Positions 17,544-26,854 of a stretch of DNA of 64,000 nucleotides are shown here, piece after piece. A model generated the notes under the pieces. It searched no databases. It was not told where the DNA came from and was given only the letters and a program-made list of their open reading frames with translations. The DNA is from Phycisphaerales bacterium. GTDB lineage: Bacteria; Planctomycetota; Phycisphaerae; Phycisphaerales; UBA1924. The translations under genes and the position numbers were made by a program. The number at the start of each line of letters is the position of its first letter. The first letter of the stretch is position 1. The stretch lies in assembly GCA_029260265.1 (NCBI GenBank), contig JAJDDO010000025.1:1-64000 (forward strand). The letters are read 5' to 3'.

Positions 17544-19760
17544 TTATTGACCCGCGATCTTGCGGACCCGGGAAAGGGTTTGGTCATCAAACTGACGCAG
17601 CGGGTCCAGATGCATCCGCTCATTGATTCCCAGAGCCCGGATCGCCCATTCTTGGGCCTGATCCTGCTCATCAAGCTGGAGGTGCCCGTCCATGATCATG
17701 ACAGCCAGATTCGGATCGTGTGGTGTCAACTCGGCCGCCCGGATCCAGTACCCAAGCGCTTGTTCACGCCAGCGCTTTCGATCGGGTCCATCAAGAAGAC
17801 GGGTGTCGATCGAGTGGATGAATGTGCCCGCCCATCGCAGTCGCTTGGCAGGCTGGGAGATGCCTTCTTCGTCAACACCCTTGATGATTACCTCAATAAT
17901 CTCTGACCAGTCTTCGCCGGTGAATGGTTGGTTCTCAGGGTTGCTTGTCAGCAGCCAGAACAGCTGCTCATTGTGCACAATCCAGGTTGGTGTGTGGTCT
18001 GGGCGAGCGATTGCTGCGATCAGAAGATCTTCGGCTACCAAACCACGGGCGAGGCGTTCATGCTGGATCAGCAGGGGATTGGTCGGGTCTTCCTCCCGTA
18101 AATCGCCAAACTCATGGGCCGCAGATCCTGCACGATCCAGTGCTCGACTCCACGCAATCGATCGGATGGACTGCGACGCGATGAAAACGCCAACTCCAAG
18201 GCCAATCGCAGCGAGGAGCACCATCGAGCCGCGATCCCGTTTCGTCGACGGTTTGGGCAAGATTGTTCCCGCCCCGCCGATCATGACCGCGAACAACGGG
18301 GCAGAAACCGCAAAGGTCGGGGTGAGATCGAGTTGCCCGTGCACAAACAGCACCGTCGCCGCTCCACCGAGCACCCACTGCAGGGTCGATTCATTGACAT
18401 ACAAGGCGATCACCACGGCAACGCACCCCCATCCAACGACGCCGAGCACCTGCACGCCGATGAGTTCCGGATCCATCGTGCCGGTCGCCAGCCGGATCGA
18501 CAAGGCCGAGCTCATCACGACGATCAACCCGATCAGGCGCAATAAATACTTGGTGTCCGGCTTGTCTACACCGATTTGCTCAGCCAATCGGCGTGGCGAG
18601 ATCGACCACACCATCATCACAAAAACCGCGAGCAACGCCACACCGCCGATGCCGAGTGTTGAGATGAAATCAAACGCGATCGAGTGCGGGCTGGAGACAT
18701 CTTCGGGCGAGGTGGGGGGTTTGAGCCTGGCGTAGTTGTCCTGAAAGTTGCCCGGCCCGACGCCGACGATCGGATGCTCGCCATAGATTCTTGCAGCCCC
18801 CTGCATGTACTGCGAGCGGAACAAGATGCTGAGTTCGCCGATCCGCTCGCCGATGAATCCGCGTGCGATCACGGCTCCAACCACACCGATACTCGCAAGT
18901 ATTGCGAGAAAACCAACCCGGAGTTTCGGTGTCCATGCGCACAAGCCAAGGATCCCAGCTGCGATCACCAGAGAGCCCATCGCCCCGGTCGATCGTGAGA
19001 GCACGACCACCACGCCGCCGAGCAGAAGGCCGGCGAAGTAGATCGGCAAGAACTTTGATTTCCGTTCTCGCCAGCCAAGCACGCCTAGCCCGATGGTCAT
19101 CGCGCCGACGATGCTGGCGTAGACATTGGAGAGCCCGAACCACGCGGTCGGGTCCGGCTGTGAGAGTCGGCGTTCGTAGCTCAGCGCTTGAAAAGACCCC
19201 GGTGTCCATCCGCGCGAAGCAAGGAACGAGTCCTTCTGAGATTCATAGAAAGCAACCGTTTGCGGGTGCTGGATAAAGATTTCGTGCAGCCCGATAACTC
19301 CCAGCACGCCCACAAGCCCGATGGTGATCCCCGCGATCACCGCCCGCCCGCGGGGTAGCTGCGTCGCGTGCCAGCACGCGTACCCAGCGCAGGCAGATGC
19401 AAGCAGGTCCAAGGCGGGCATCAGGGTGTTGAGGCTTTGCGTCGCGTGAAAGAGGACCGCCGCCTCGGCGACGATGATGCACACGCCGGGCACCAAGAGC
19501 ACCCGCCCGCCCGCGCGATGCACGCCCCAGACCACGCCGCTGCTGGCGATGATCATGAGGTAGTTGGTGATCAACGCCAGGGTCGGCGTCAGCCCGCTGG
19601 CGGGAACCGGGAAGGTAAAAGGATCAACATCCCACCAGGGGAAGGGCGTGTACTCGGTCATCACCCGCAGGCAAACAAGCAGCAAAGCAAACGACAACGA
19701 GCACCACGCGAGCACGACGCCGGGTCTGTTGCTTGGCTTGGCGCCGGACTCAAACATCAT
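17544..19760 (-). CDS. O-antigen ligase/polymerase-like membrane protein
   Basis: A 738-residue inner-membrane protein with roughly a dozen or more hydrophobic segments spread over residues 15-500, then a soluble C-terminal part of about 200 residues. The stretch SRSTGAMGSL and, further on, GVGPGNFQDNY with SPHSIAFDF match the Wzy_C pattern (O-antigen ligase WaaL / polymerase Wzy), with the periplasmic loop before the conserved His. The C-terminal segment contains ELTPHDPNLAVMIMDGHLQLDEQDQAQEWA, which looks like TPR repeats. I start at ATG 19760, which has GGAAG just upstream and overlaps the preceding gene by only a few bases; a longer frame begins at 19790. It is last in the ispH operon, so it probably links or polymerises undecaprenyl-linked glycans. 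Confidence 0.8.
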   Translation of the reverse strand: MMFESGAKPSNRPGVVLAWCSLSFALLLVCLRVMTEYTPFPWWDVDPFTFPVPASGLTPTLALITNYLMIIASSGVVWGVHRAGGRVLLVPGVCIIVAEAAVLFHATQSLNTLMPALDLLASACAGYACWHATQLPRGRAVIAGITIGLVGVLGVIGLHEIFIQHPQTVAFYESQKDSFLASRGWTPGSFQALSYERRLSQPDPTAWFGLSNVYASIVGAMTIGLGVLGWRERKSKFLPIYFAGLLLGGVVVVLSRSTGAMGSLVIAAGILGLCAWTPKLRVGFLAILASIGVVGAVIARGFIGERIGELSILFRSQYMQGAARIYGEHPIVGVGPGNFQDNYARLKPPTSPEDVSSPHSIAFDFISTLGIGGVALLAVFVMMVWSISPRRLAEQIGVDKPDTKYLLRLIGLIVVMSSALSIRLATGTMDPELIGVQVLGVVGWGCVAVVIALYVNESTLQWVLGGAATVLFVHGQLDLTPTFAVSAPLFAVMIGGAGTILPKPSTKRDRGSMVLLAAIGLGVGVFIASQSIRSIAWSRALDRAGSAAHEFGDLREEDPTNPLLIQHERLARGLVAEDLLIAAIARPDHTPTWIVHNEQLFWLLTSNPENQPFTGEDWSEIIEVIIKGVDEEGISQPAKRLRWAGTFIHSIDTRLLDGPDRKRWREQALGYWIRAAELTPHDPNLAVMIMDGHLQLDEQDQAQEWAIRALGINERMHLDPLRQFDDQTLSRVRKIAGQ

Positions 19761-20886
19761 CGGTCTTCCGCGCATTTGTTCGGTGCTCAAAGAAGGCGAG
19801 CGTGATCAGCAACACCACGATCTGCACGCCGAGGATGATCGCTTGCCAAGGCTGCACGCCCGCGAGCAAGAGCCCCGCACACCCGGTCGCGGCGGTCAAC
19901 CCATAGATCATCAGCACCGTCGAACGCCCCGATATCCCGCGATCACGAAACCGGTGGGAGAGGTGCTGGAGGTCGCCGACCAGCGGGTTTTTGCCCTGCG
20001 AGATCCGGATCACCACCACCGAGACCATGTCATAGAGCGGCACCGCGAGCACCGCCAACGGCATCAGCACCCCGTACCACGCGCCCGAGTTGGTTGTTGT
20101 CGCATCAGCAATGTAGGTCGTTCTCGTGGTGAGGAACGCGAGCAAGAACCCGATCAACAAAGACCCGCCATCGCCCATAAAAACCTTCGCAGGCGGGAAG
20201 TTAAAGATCAGGAACCCCGCGCACGAGCCGACGAGCATCGCGAGCATCGCGCCCACAAACCACTGCCCGTTGATGATCGCTGCAGCCAAGAAAAACGCGC
20301 CCGCGATCGTCGCCACGCCCCCGGCGAGCCCATCCATATTGTCGATGAAGTTCATCGCATTGGTTACCGTGACAAACCAAACAACAGTCACCGCAATGCT
20401 CGCCCAAGAACCGCCCATCGGCCCGTCGAGCATGGTCAGAAGCCTGGTGTCGAGCATGATCGTGCACACCAACGGCGGCACGATCATCACCATCAGCTTC
20501 GCAACCGCGCCCATCGGTCGACGATCATCAATGACCCCGAGTATGTGCAAGAACAACGCGCACGCGACAACACCCCAGCCCATCGTGGTTCGCGATTGAA
20601 GCCCCTCGAGGTGATCGGCGAGCGGAGAGAGCACCCCGGGGAGGCTTGATTCATCGAGGAAACTCAACACCAGCAACGCGATGATCATGGGGATGAAAAT
20701 CCCCACCGCGATGCCGATCCCCCCGGTGTTCGGGATTGCTCGCGTTGGCATCTTGGTCTGCCCCTCGATGGGATCCGTATCGAGCACCCCGAGCCGGTGC
20801 GATGCGCGGACGATGAGCCATGTCGCGGGGAATGCGATGACAAATCCAACCATGACCAGGCTCAACACAAGCAGTTGCACGCCCAC
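19750..20886 (-). CDS. glycosyltransferase 4 family protein (WecA/MraY-like undecaprenyl-phosphate sugar-1-phosphate transferase)
   Basis: A 378-residue polytopic membrane enzyme expected to move a sugar-1-phosphate from a UDP-sugar onto undecaprenyl phosphate, starting a surface glycan. Family motifs are clear: PNTGGIGIA near the N-terminus, LGVIDDRR, the long motif NAMNFIDNMDGLAGG, KVFMGDGGSLLIGF and the basic loop DLQHLSHRFRDRG, which fits the His-rich loop of WecA-type rather than MraY enzymes. There is no ATG at the N-terminus; GTG at 20886 or 20880 is likely, 23-29 bases after the upstream gene ends. It overlaps the O-antigen ligase-like gene, supporting a shared glycan pathway. Confidence 0.85.
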   Translation of the reverse strand: MGVQLLVLSLVMVGFVIAFPATWLIVRASHRLGVLDTDPIEGQTKMPTRAIPNTGGIGIAVGIFIPMIIALLVLSFLDESSLPGVLSPLADHLEGLQSRTTMGWGVVACALFLHILGVIDDRRPMGAVAKLMVMIVPPLVCTIMLDTRLLTMLDGPMGGSWASIAVTVVWFVTVTNAMNFIDNMDGLAGGVATIAGAFFLAAAIINGQWFVGAMLAMLVGSCAGFLIFNFPPAKVFMGDGGSLLIGFLLAFLTTRTTYIADATTTNSGAWYGVLMPLAVLAVPLYDMVSVVVIRISQGKNPLVGDLQHLSHRFRDRGISGRSTVLMIYGLTAATGCAGLLLAGVQPWQAIILGVQIVVLLITLAFFEHRTNARKTDDV

Positions 20887-20909
20887 AGTGTAGCGAATCT
20901 TCTCGGGGC

Positions 20910-21710
20910 TTACCGGGTGAGAGACGCGTTGATCTGCCTCGGCGGGCTTTTCTTGAACACCCGCACCCGAAGAGCGAGCATTGCACGCGAGAGCAGATAC
21001 AGGATACAAAAGATCAGAAGCGACCCGATGCTTATCCAGATGGCACGGTAGGGGTAGGGGCCGAGTTGATCGATAATCGATGCGCTGCTGTGGGTCCCGC
21101 GTCCGAGGTATGAATAGTTCGTGCCAAGGATGGCATTGAGCGCGAACACGGTGATCGCGAAGACAACACCCGCGATCGAGGCATAGCGCAAGTCGCGTGC
21201 CTTCGGGCGGTACCCGAGGACGCTGATGTCGTAGATCGCGACCCCGACGATCTGCAGGTGGTTGATCCAATAGATCCAGAAGCTCATCGAGCCGTACCCA
21301 TCAGTCAGAAACGGGGTAAAGAGCACCTGCATGCTCAGCCCGATGCCCCAAAAAAGTGTGAGTGAGCGTGCACGCGGGTCGAGCGTCCAGAGGCTCCATG
21401 CGGCGATCCACACGCCGAGCCGGCACATATGCAGAGGCAGCGAATCCTGCAGATCAAAGTACACAAACCGACGGATAAATATAAAGCTTTGTGATCCGAT
21501 GATCGTCCACGCGATGAACCGTCGAAACTGATACTCTCGCCCCTCGATGCCCAGCTTCATTCCGCTGAGCTCATCTTGAACCAGAAGCCTGCGTCCAGCA
21601 GCACACCAGACACCGATCAACCCAAGGATGACCACAAAGACCACTGCATGAAAGATGCTGTAGGCGGCGAAGCTCTGCGACCAATCGGCGGGTGGGGCGG
21701 GCACGGGCAT
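20910..21710 (-). CDS. TIGR02206/YwaF-family integral membrane protein
   Basis: A 266-residue protein with about six or seven membrane helices. It matches the TIGR02206 (YwaF-like) pattern: SLPLHMCRLGVWIAA, FTPFLTDGYGS, WINHLQIVGVAIY and NAILGTNYSYLGRGT followed by DQLGPYPYR. The conserved His and Asp residues in these membrane motifs suggest a ligand or metal site, but the biochemical role is not known to me. It sits between rlmN (3-base gap) and the WecA/MraY-like gene (23-base gap). Confidence 0.75.
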   Translation of the reverse strand: MPVPAPPADWSQSFAAYSIFHAVVFVVILGLIGVWCAAGRRLLVQDELSGMKLGIEGREYQFRRFIAWTIIGSQSFIFIRRFVYFDLQDSLPLHMCRLGVWIAAWSLWTLDPRARSLTLFWGIGLSMQVLFTPFLTDGYGSMSFWIYWINHLQIVGVAIYDISVLGYRPKARDLRYASIAGVVFAITVFALNAILGTNYSYLGRGTHSSASIIDQLGPYPYRAIWISIGSLLIFCILYLLSRAMLALRVRVFKKSPPRQINASLTR

Positions 21711-21713
21711 GAA

Positions 21714-22859
21714 TCAAACGCTCGTTTGCTCATGGCGGAGCTGCCCGCACGCCGCCGCGATGTCTCGCCCGCGGCTCGCCCGGATATGCACATTGGCCCC
21801 GTGATCACGCAAGACGCTCTGGAACCGATGAACATCATCGGTATCCGGACGGCTGAACGAGAGTGATTCGACCTCGTTGTACCGGATGAGGTTGATATTG
21901 GCCCGCAGTTTCTTGGCGACAACCGCCAGCTCTTCAGCGTGCTTGGGCAGGTCATTCACGCCGCCGAGCAGGATGTATTCCAATGTGATCTCTCGCCCGG
22001 TTTTCGTGAACCATTTGGTGCAGGATTCAACAAGCTGGTCGATGCTGGTGAACTCGGCCCATGGGATCAACTCACGGCGAAGCGTGTCGTTTGGCGCGTG
22101 CAAAGAGAGCGCGAGCGTGACCGGGAGCTCCAGTTCATCGGCCATTTTTTCGATCGCTTTGTGCATGCCGACCGTAGAAACCGTGATTTTGCGTGCGCCG
22201 ATGCCCAATCCCCAAGGGGCGGCGATGGTGCGCACCGCGTGCATCACCGGCTGAAAGTTCGCCAGCGGCTCGCCCATGCCCATGAACACGACATTGGTGA
22301 TCCGTTCGACCCTCGGCAACTGATTGAGACGCCAGACCTGCTCGATGATACGACCGGCCGACAGGTTCCCGTCGAGCCCGCCGATCCCGGTGGCGCAGAA
22401 GGTGCACCGCACGGGGCACCCGACCTGCGAAGAGATGCACGCGGTGCGCCGGGTGGAATCGACCGCGGGGATCATCACGCATTCTGTCTGGCGGGCGGTA
22501 TCTGAATAGGGCATCTGCTGCCCGATGATCGGCAGCCGCGATGCATGATCGACACCCGCCTCAGCGGCATCGGTTCCCGCAGACTCAAGATCATCGGGCC
22601 ATTCGATGAGGAGTTTTTGCGTGCCATCGGTGGCGCGTTGGTGGGCGATGGTGGGCCCAGAGAGAAAGACCATCTCTGATTCGAGGGTCTGGCGATCAAA
22701 GTTGGAGAGGTTGGTCATCGCGGCGGGGTCAACCACGCCTTTCTCGTAGACCCATTCAAGGATCTGCTTGGCTCGAAAAGGCTTCATCCCCCGGTCGGCG
22801 CACCAATGCTGAAGGGTCTCGGGTGTGAAATCAAAGAAGTGTTGCTCGGGGTGTTTCAT
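21714..22859 (-). CDS. rlmN: dual-specificity 23S rRNA/tRNA (adenine-C2) methyltransferase RlmN
   Basis: A 381-residue radical SAM enzyme that methylates C2 of A2503 in 23S rRNA and A37 of some tRNAs. The cluster motif is Cys148-x3-Cys152-x2-Cys155 in GCPVRCTFCATG. Other RlmN signatures are present: FRAKQILEWVYEKG, FMGMGEPLANF, SLHAPND and YILLGGVND. Between IEWPDD (about 90) and ECVMIP (about 126) there is an insert of about 35 residues absent from the typical enzyme, which goes almost directly from a beta strand to the ETV-IP segment. It overlaps ispH by four bases (ATGA). Confidence 0.93.
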   Translation of the reverse strand: MKHPEQHFFDFTPETLQHWCADRGMKPFRAKQILEWVYEKGVVDPAAMTNLSNFDRQTLESEMVFLSGPTIAHQRATDGTQKLLIEWPDDLESAGTDAAEAGVDHASRLPIIGQQMPYSDTARQTECVMIPAVDSTRRTACISSQVGCPVRCTFCATGIGGLDGNLSAGRIIEQVWRLNQLPRVERITNVVFMGMGEPLANFQPVMHAVRTIAAPWGLGIGARKITVSTVGMHKAIEKMADELELPVTLALSLHAPNDTLRRELIPWAEFTSIDQLVESCTKWFTKTGREITLEYILLGGVNDLPKHAEELAVVAKKLRANINLIRYNEVESLSFSRPDTDDVHRFQSVLRDHGANVHIRASRGRDIAAACGQLRHEQTSV

Positions 22860-23908
22860 GCGCTCTTGCCTGTGGAGATGGTCAGCGGCACCGCGACGGA
22901 GCCGTATTCGTCGGCGGAGATGACGGGCGCTTCGACCCTCACCCTTCGATCCGCGTGGTCGATGCCTTGGGATTCCATCATCCGCTTGAGCGTCAATGGC
23001 AGCCCGAACTCGACGGATTCTTCAAAGATATCCGCCAAGTGCAGCGTCGCGTTGTGCTCTTTGACAAAGTGGCGACAGATCGCTGAGACGAGGTCCTCGG
23101 GCGCGCTGGCACCGGCGGTGAGCATAATCGTTTCCTCGCCGGTGGGGTACCACGCGGGGTCAAGTTCACGGACATCGTCGATAAGTCTGCCCGCGGTGCC
23201 GACATTCTGGGCGATCTCGGTGAGACGCACCGAGTTGGACGAGTTCTTTGAGCCGACCACAATCACCAGATCACACATCGGCGAAACCTGGCGGACCGCA
23301 TGCTGGCGGTTGGTGGTCGCGTAGCAGATGTCATCGGTCGGCGGGGCCTTGATGTTTGGGAAGGCGTCTTTGAGCGCGCTCACGATCTCGTCCGCATCAT
23401 CCACCGAGAGCGTGGTCTGCGTGAGGTAGACGAGTTTGTCGGGGTCGTGGATGTTGAGGTTCTTGATGCACTCGGGGGATTCAACAATCTGGGTTTGCTC
23501 GGGGGCTTCGCCCATGGTGCCGATGACCTCTTGGTGATTTTTGTGCCCGACAAGAAGGATCTGGTACCCTTGGCGGGCGTATCGGATAGCACGCGAGTGG
23601 ACCTTGGTCACCAATGGGCAGGTCGCATCGATCGCGGTGAGGTTGCGTTCTTTGGCCTGCGTGCGGATCGCCGGCGAGATGCCGTGGGCACTGAAGACCA
23701 CAATCGATCCCTCGGGGACTTCATCAAGCGTTTCGACGAAGATGACGCCTCGGTCTTCGAATCGTTCGACAACATGCCGATTGTGGACGATCTCGTGAAA
23801 GACATACAAGGTTTCGTCTGGCAATATATCGAGGACCTGATCGACCACATCGATCGCCATCCGCACGCCCGCGCAAAACCCCCTCGGATTGACCAGAACA
23901 ATCTTCAT
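22856..23908 (-). CDS. ispH: 4-hydroxy-3-methylbut-2-enyl diphosphate reductase
   Basis: A 350-residue iron-sulfur enzyme making IPP and DMAPP in the last step of the MEP isoprenoid pathway. The three cluster cysteines are Cys12 (GFCAGV), Cys97 (ATCPLVTKVH) and Cys195 (DICYATTNRQ); the conserved VFSAHG, GHKNHQEVIGT and GSKNSSNS are also there. ATG 23908 gives the normal N-terminus (MKIVLVNPRGFCAGV); the frame extends to 24001 but is not conserved. It is first in a five-gene operon whose later genes use or modify undecaprenyl-linked glycans, a plausible pathway link because IspH supplies the isoprenoid. Confidence 0.95.
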   Translation of the reverse strand: MKIVLVNPRGFCAGVRMAIDVVDQVLDILPDETLYVFHEIVHNRHVVERFEDRGVIFVETLDEVPEGSIVVFSAHGISPAIRTQAKERNLTAIDATCPLVTKVHSRAIRYARQGYQILLVGHKNHQEVIGTMGEAPEQTQIVESPECIKNLNIHDPDKLVYLTQTTLSVDDADEIVSALKDAFPNIKAPPTDDICYATTNRQHAVRQVSPMCDLVIVVGSKNSSNSVRLTEIAQNVGTAGRLIDDVRELDPAWYPTGEETIMLTAGASAPEDLVSAICRHFVKEHNATLHLADIFEESVEFGLPLTLKRMMESQGIDHADRRVRVEAPVISADEYGSVAVPLTISTGKSA

Positions 23909-24015
23909 CGCCCAAGGATATGCCGGCGGGATGACCGCAACCGCAAGAACTTCGGCGGGTTCAATCGGATGCCTAGGATTCGGGTCGGAACTCAGAATCA
24001 AAGCGGAGAACTACC

Positions 24016-25137
24016 ATGCGTCATCTCTCAACAGTCATCAAGTTATTCGCCCTGATCGGGCTCGCAAGCACCGCGATGGCGTGCAACACCCCTCCGGGGA
24101 TGAACAAAGACAAAGAACACAACGAGGACTCGATGGGCGATGCCCACGCAGAAACCGTTGCCGACATCCTCCCGCAGGTTGTTGAAGCCCGCCAGGCGAT
24201 GCGCCGGTACGGGATCGCGGAGCCAAACACCAAGCCCGTGGGCGCGGTTCGGCTGGTGACCTACAACATCGAGAACCTCTTTGATGATGTTGACGATCCG
24301 ACGCTCAGCGGAAGTAATGAAGATATCGACGACCTCAAGCCGCTGCACCAGCGGGTCGCGGTGGCCGAAGCGATCAGGCTGATCGACGCGGACATCCTGT
24401 GTATGCAAGAGATTGAATCACTCGAAGCGCTCGAATGGTTCCGCGATGAGTTGCTTGCTGATATGGGGTACGACTACATCGTTTCGCTTGATGCCGGCAA
24501 CTCGCGTGGCATCGAGAACGCGGTGCTCTCTCGCTACCCGCTCAGTGCAGGCAAGGTCTGGGTGGGGGAACTGCTCGGCGGGGTCCACCCCGAACTCTAT
24601 GGCACCCAGCCCAACCGCCAAGCAGGCGAGAAACTCGCATTCAGGCGCTCGCCGCTGCAGGTCGATGTCGAGCTGCCTGGGGCTGAGGGCAATGATCCGT
24701 GGACACTGAGCCTGTTCGTTGAACACCACAAATCCGGGCGGTTTAATAGCTACTGGCGTGAAGCCGAGGCGAAGATGATCGTCAAACTCGCCAGCGAGAT
24801 CACCGACAAGCACCCAGAGCGTGCGGTCGTCGTTTTGGGTGATTTCAACGCCCAAGTCACCGATGAATCGGTCAAAGTGTACTTCCGCAGCGGATTTCAC
24901 GATCTCTTTGCAAACCGTGAAGATGAAGGATCAGCGATCATCTCGCACGAATCCAACCGCCGGATCGATCTGATCCTGGCCAATGACGCCGCGATGGAGC
25001 ATCTGCTTGTGGATCAAGCCTTTGTGCTCGGCACCGCCGCCCGCCCGGCAGAGGTCAACTGGCGTGATCTGGATACCTTTATGGGGTATGCAGCGGATCA
25101 TTACCCGGTCGTGGTGGATGTGGTTCCCGCTCCGTAG
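24016..25137 (+). CDS. endonuclease/exonuclease/phosphatase-family lipoprotein
   Basis: A 373-residue exported protein. The signal ends in STAMAC with Cys23 as lipidation site, and GGAGAACTACC precedes the ATG. The domain has the EEP order: VTYNIENLFDD (first Asn/Glu metal site), ILCMQEIES, GDFNAQVTDES (Asp/Asn pair) and a C-terminal DHYPVVVDV (catalytic Asp-His). Members cleave phosphodiesters in nucleic acids, lipids or inositol phosphates; an extracellular nuclease or phosphodiesterase is likely here. It is divergent from ispH and followed by a small GGGCG/CGCCC hairpin without a T-run. Confidence 0.85.
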   Translation: MRHLSTVIKLFALIGLASTAMACNTPPGMNKDKEHNEDSMGDAHAETVADILPQVVEARQAMRRYGIAEPNTKPVGAVRLVTYNIENLFDDVDDPTLSGSNEDIDDLKPLHQRVAVAEAIRLIDADILCMQEIESLEALEWFRDELLADMGYDYIVSLDAGNSRGIENAVLSRYPLSAGKVWVGELLGGVHPELYGTQPNRQAGEKLAFRRSPLQVDVELPGAEGNDPWTLSLFVEHHKSGRFNSYWREAEAKMIVKLASEITDKHPERAVVVLGDFNAQVTDESVKVYFRSGFHDLFANREDEGSAIISHESNRRIDLILANDAAMEHLLVDQAFVLGTAARPAEVNWRDLDTFMGYAADHYPVVVDVVPAP

Positions 25138-25176
25138 CTGAGCAAACGAAGGGCGAAACGCCCAAATCAGGATTAC

Positions 25177-25206
25177 TTCGCAATTATCCGGGCGATCGGA
25201 TACAAT
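25177..25206 (+). promoter_or_regulatory. possible sigma-70 promoter for the small membrane protein and prepilin pair
   Basis: TTCGCA (25177-25182) and TACAAT (25201-25206) are separated by 18 bases. The -10 box is good (5 of 6), the -35 box mediocre. It lies about 80 bases before the start at 25288. Confidence 0.35.
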
Positions 25207-25287
25207 AACGCGGCTCGGTGCGGACGCCCGATCGAGCCCACGCCGAGCAACAACGCAGGCGCACCCTAGAGAAGCAGGAAGCACTGA

Positions 25288-25665
25288 ATGGAAAATGTGA
25301 AACCTTGGCAGATTGGAATCATGGTGCTCGCGGTGATCGCGGTGGGGTACTTGGTGGTGAAGGTTGGGTTTGGGAACAGTGTTCAACTCCCGTCCAAGGT
25401 GCATCTTGCAGATGTGTCGACGGGTGAACTCTTTATCTTTGATATCAGCGGCAAGGCAAAGGGGTACTACCCTGAGAAGAGCCCAGACACCAGCCAGCGG
25501 GTCCTGATGCCTGTTGTAAAAAATGATGAGGGGAAATGGTTCATTAGCTCTCACTCCCTGCCAGCGCTTGAAGATATTGATGGCGAAGCAACAGCGGTGA
25601 TTAACACATCAACGGGGGAAATAAATGTTGATGATTCGAAGTCCCCGAGAAAGTTCAAGAAGTAA
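25288..25665 (+). CDS. small membrane-anchored protein of unknown function
   Basis: 125 residues with one N-terminal membrane helix (about 8-28) and an otherwise exported, soluble remainder ending in a basic tail (SPRKFKK). The ATG is preceded by GCAGGAAGCACTGA. The body contains a strand-rich stretch around [19 protein letters not shown] recognise no family. It lies 20 bases before the prepilin-like gene and on the same strand, so the two are probably co-transcribed, and it may help handle or display the pilin-like protein. Confidence 0.7.
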   Translation: MENVKPWQIGIMVLAVIAVGYLVVKVGFGNSVQLPSKVHLADVSTGELFIFDISGKAKGYYPEKSPDTSQRVLMPVVKNDEGKWFISSHSLPALEDIDGEATAVINTSTGEINVDDSKSPRKFKK

Positions 25666-25685
25666 CTCGGATAGGAAAAATTCCC

Positions 25686-26759
25686 ATGAGAAACAGAACA
25701 CACAACTCAATCCGTCAGAGTGGTTTTACACTTATTGAACTCTTGGTGGTCATCTCGATCATCGCCCTTCTGATCGGTATTCTGCTGCCCGCTCTGGGAT
25801 CTGCAAGAAGCACCGCAAGATCAATGGTCTGTGCTGCAAACATGAAGGGCCTAAGCAGCCTTCAGACGCAGTACACCCTCGATAACGAGGACTACTTCAC
25901 CGGCCCAAACACAACCGGGCTCCGCGTGATCCATCTGCGTCCTGGTGGGGGGCCGAACGCCGACGACATCATGTATGAGTCGAAGAAGGCGACGACCCCA
26001 ACATCAACGATGGATTGGATCACGCCCATTATTGGCGATTCGGTCAACATGCCGTTGAACAGAGCGCAGAAGATGAAGATCATCTTCAACGATTGGGGAT
26101 GCTCTGAAGCTCGGAATGATTCAGTGCCATACCGCGTGAACAGTGTTGATGATTCAGAAGAACTCATCGAGATCTCTGACTCTGATGGCTTCCGTCAGGC
26201 GAGTTATCTTGCCCCGATCCCGATCTACTACAACGCCGCGAACGGCCCGGGCACGGTTCGTACACGAAACCAGCTGAAACTGTTTTACCGAGATTCCACC
26301 GGCGGCACTCAGCTTGGCGCCGAAGTCAACAGCAGCTACACACAGAAAACAGTGAATGTCGGAACGAGCCTCTCGCAGAAGGTCATGTTCGCGGACGGCA
26401 CTCGCTTCTTGAGCAATGTCGAGGGGCTCGACTTCGATGTCGATCCATCGCCGAGCTTTGGCGGACCGTTCACCGAGCGGGCACCTGTGCTGGATTCATC
26501 GACCGCTTACGGGTCAGAGCCGTTCAACACAAGCGTGTTGGCTCCGCAGAACCAAGAACTCTCATTCCGGCACAAAGCTGGGTTGAACATCGCTTGGTTC
26601 GATGGTCATGTTTCGCCATTGTCCAAGAAAGAAGCGCAAACCAATCCGAACTACTGGTACCCAACCGGGAGTGTTTGGAATGGAAACGAAGCGACTCAGG
26701 ATGCGATCAACTTCATGAACAACCAGCGCGGTTCGCGCTCGGTCGTGAAGATCAACTAA
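25686..26759 (+). CDS. planctomycete prepilin-like protein with H-X9-DG motif
   Basis: A 357-residue type IV pilin-like protein. The prepilin cleavage site is [12 protein letters not shown] after Gly13, followed by the hydrophobic helix (14-40) characteristic of class III signal peptides. The body is large and beta-rich. Near the C-terminus is His-x9-Asp-Gly ([15 protein letters not shown]), the mark of a pilin-like family expanded in planctomycetes (the DUF1559 group). It is exported and probably assembled or matured by a type II secretion or pilus system that is not in this window. A clear terminator follows. Confidence 0.9.
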   Translation: MRNRTHNSIRQSGFTLIELLVVISIIALLIGILLPALGSARSTARSMVCAANMKGLSSLQTQYTLDNEDYFTGPNTTGLRVIHLRPGGGPNADDIMYESKKATTPTSTMDWITPIIGDSVNMPLNRAQKMKIIFNDWGCSEARNDSVPYRVNSVDDSEELIEISDSDGFRQASYLAPIPIYYNAANGPGTVRTRNQLKLFYRDSTGGTQLGAEVNSSYTQKTVNVGTSLSQKVMFADGTRFLSNVEGLDFDVDPSPSFGGPFTERAPVLDSSTAYGSEPFNTSVLAPQNQELSFRHKAGLNIAWFDGHVSPLSKKEAQTNPNYWYPTGSVWNGNEATQDAINFMNNQRGSRSVVKIN

Positions 26760-26781
26760 TCTGCAGCGAAGAAAACACTTC

Positions 26782-26810
26782 ACCCGCGGGCATCTGTTCG
26801 CGGGTTTTTT
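26782..26810 (+). terminator. Rho-independent terminator after the prepilin-like gene
   Basis: A 7-bp stem, ACCCGCG (26782-26788) with CGCGGGT (26799-26805) and a 10-base loop, followed by six T's (26805-26810). Confidence 0.85.
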
Positions 26811-26854
26811 CTGCGCTATCCTCTCTTCGTACGCTTACCAATGGAGAATACGAC

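Noticed and set aside
20887-21270. N-terminal extension of the WecA/MraY-like gene
   Set aside because: It overlaps the TIGR02206 gene in another frame and is not membrane-like; the family N-terminus fits the GTG at 20886.
25151-25163. GGGCG/CGCCC hairpin after the phosphatase-family lipoprotein gene
   Set aside because: The stem is only 5 bp and no T-run follows, so I do not call it a terminator.
26594-26854. upstream extension of the M20 peptidase
   Set aside because: It runs through the prepilin gene and its terminator; ATG 26855 has a good ribosome binding site.
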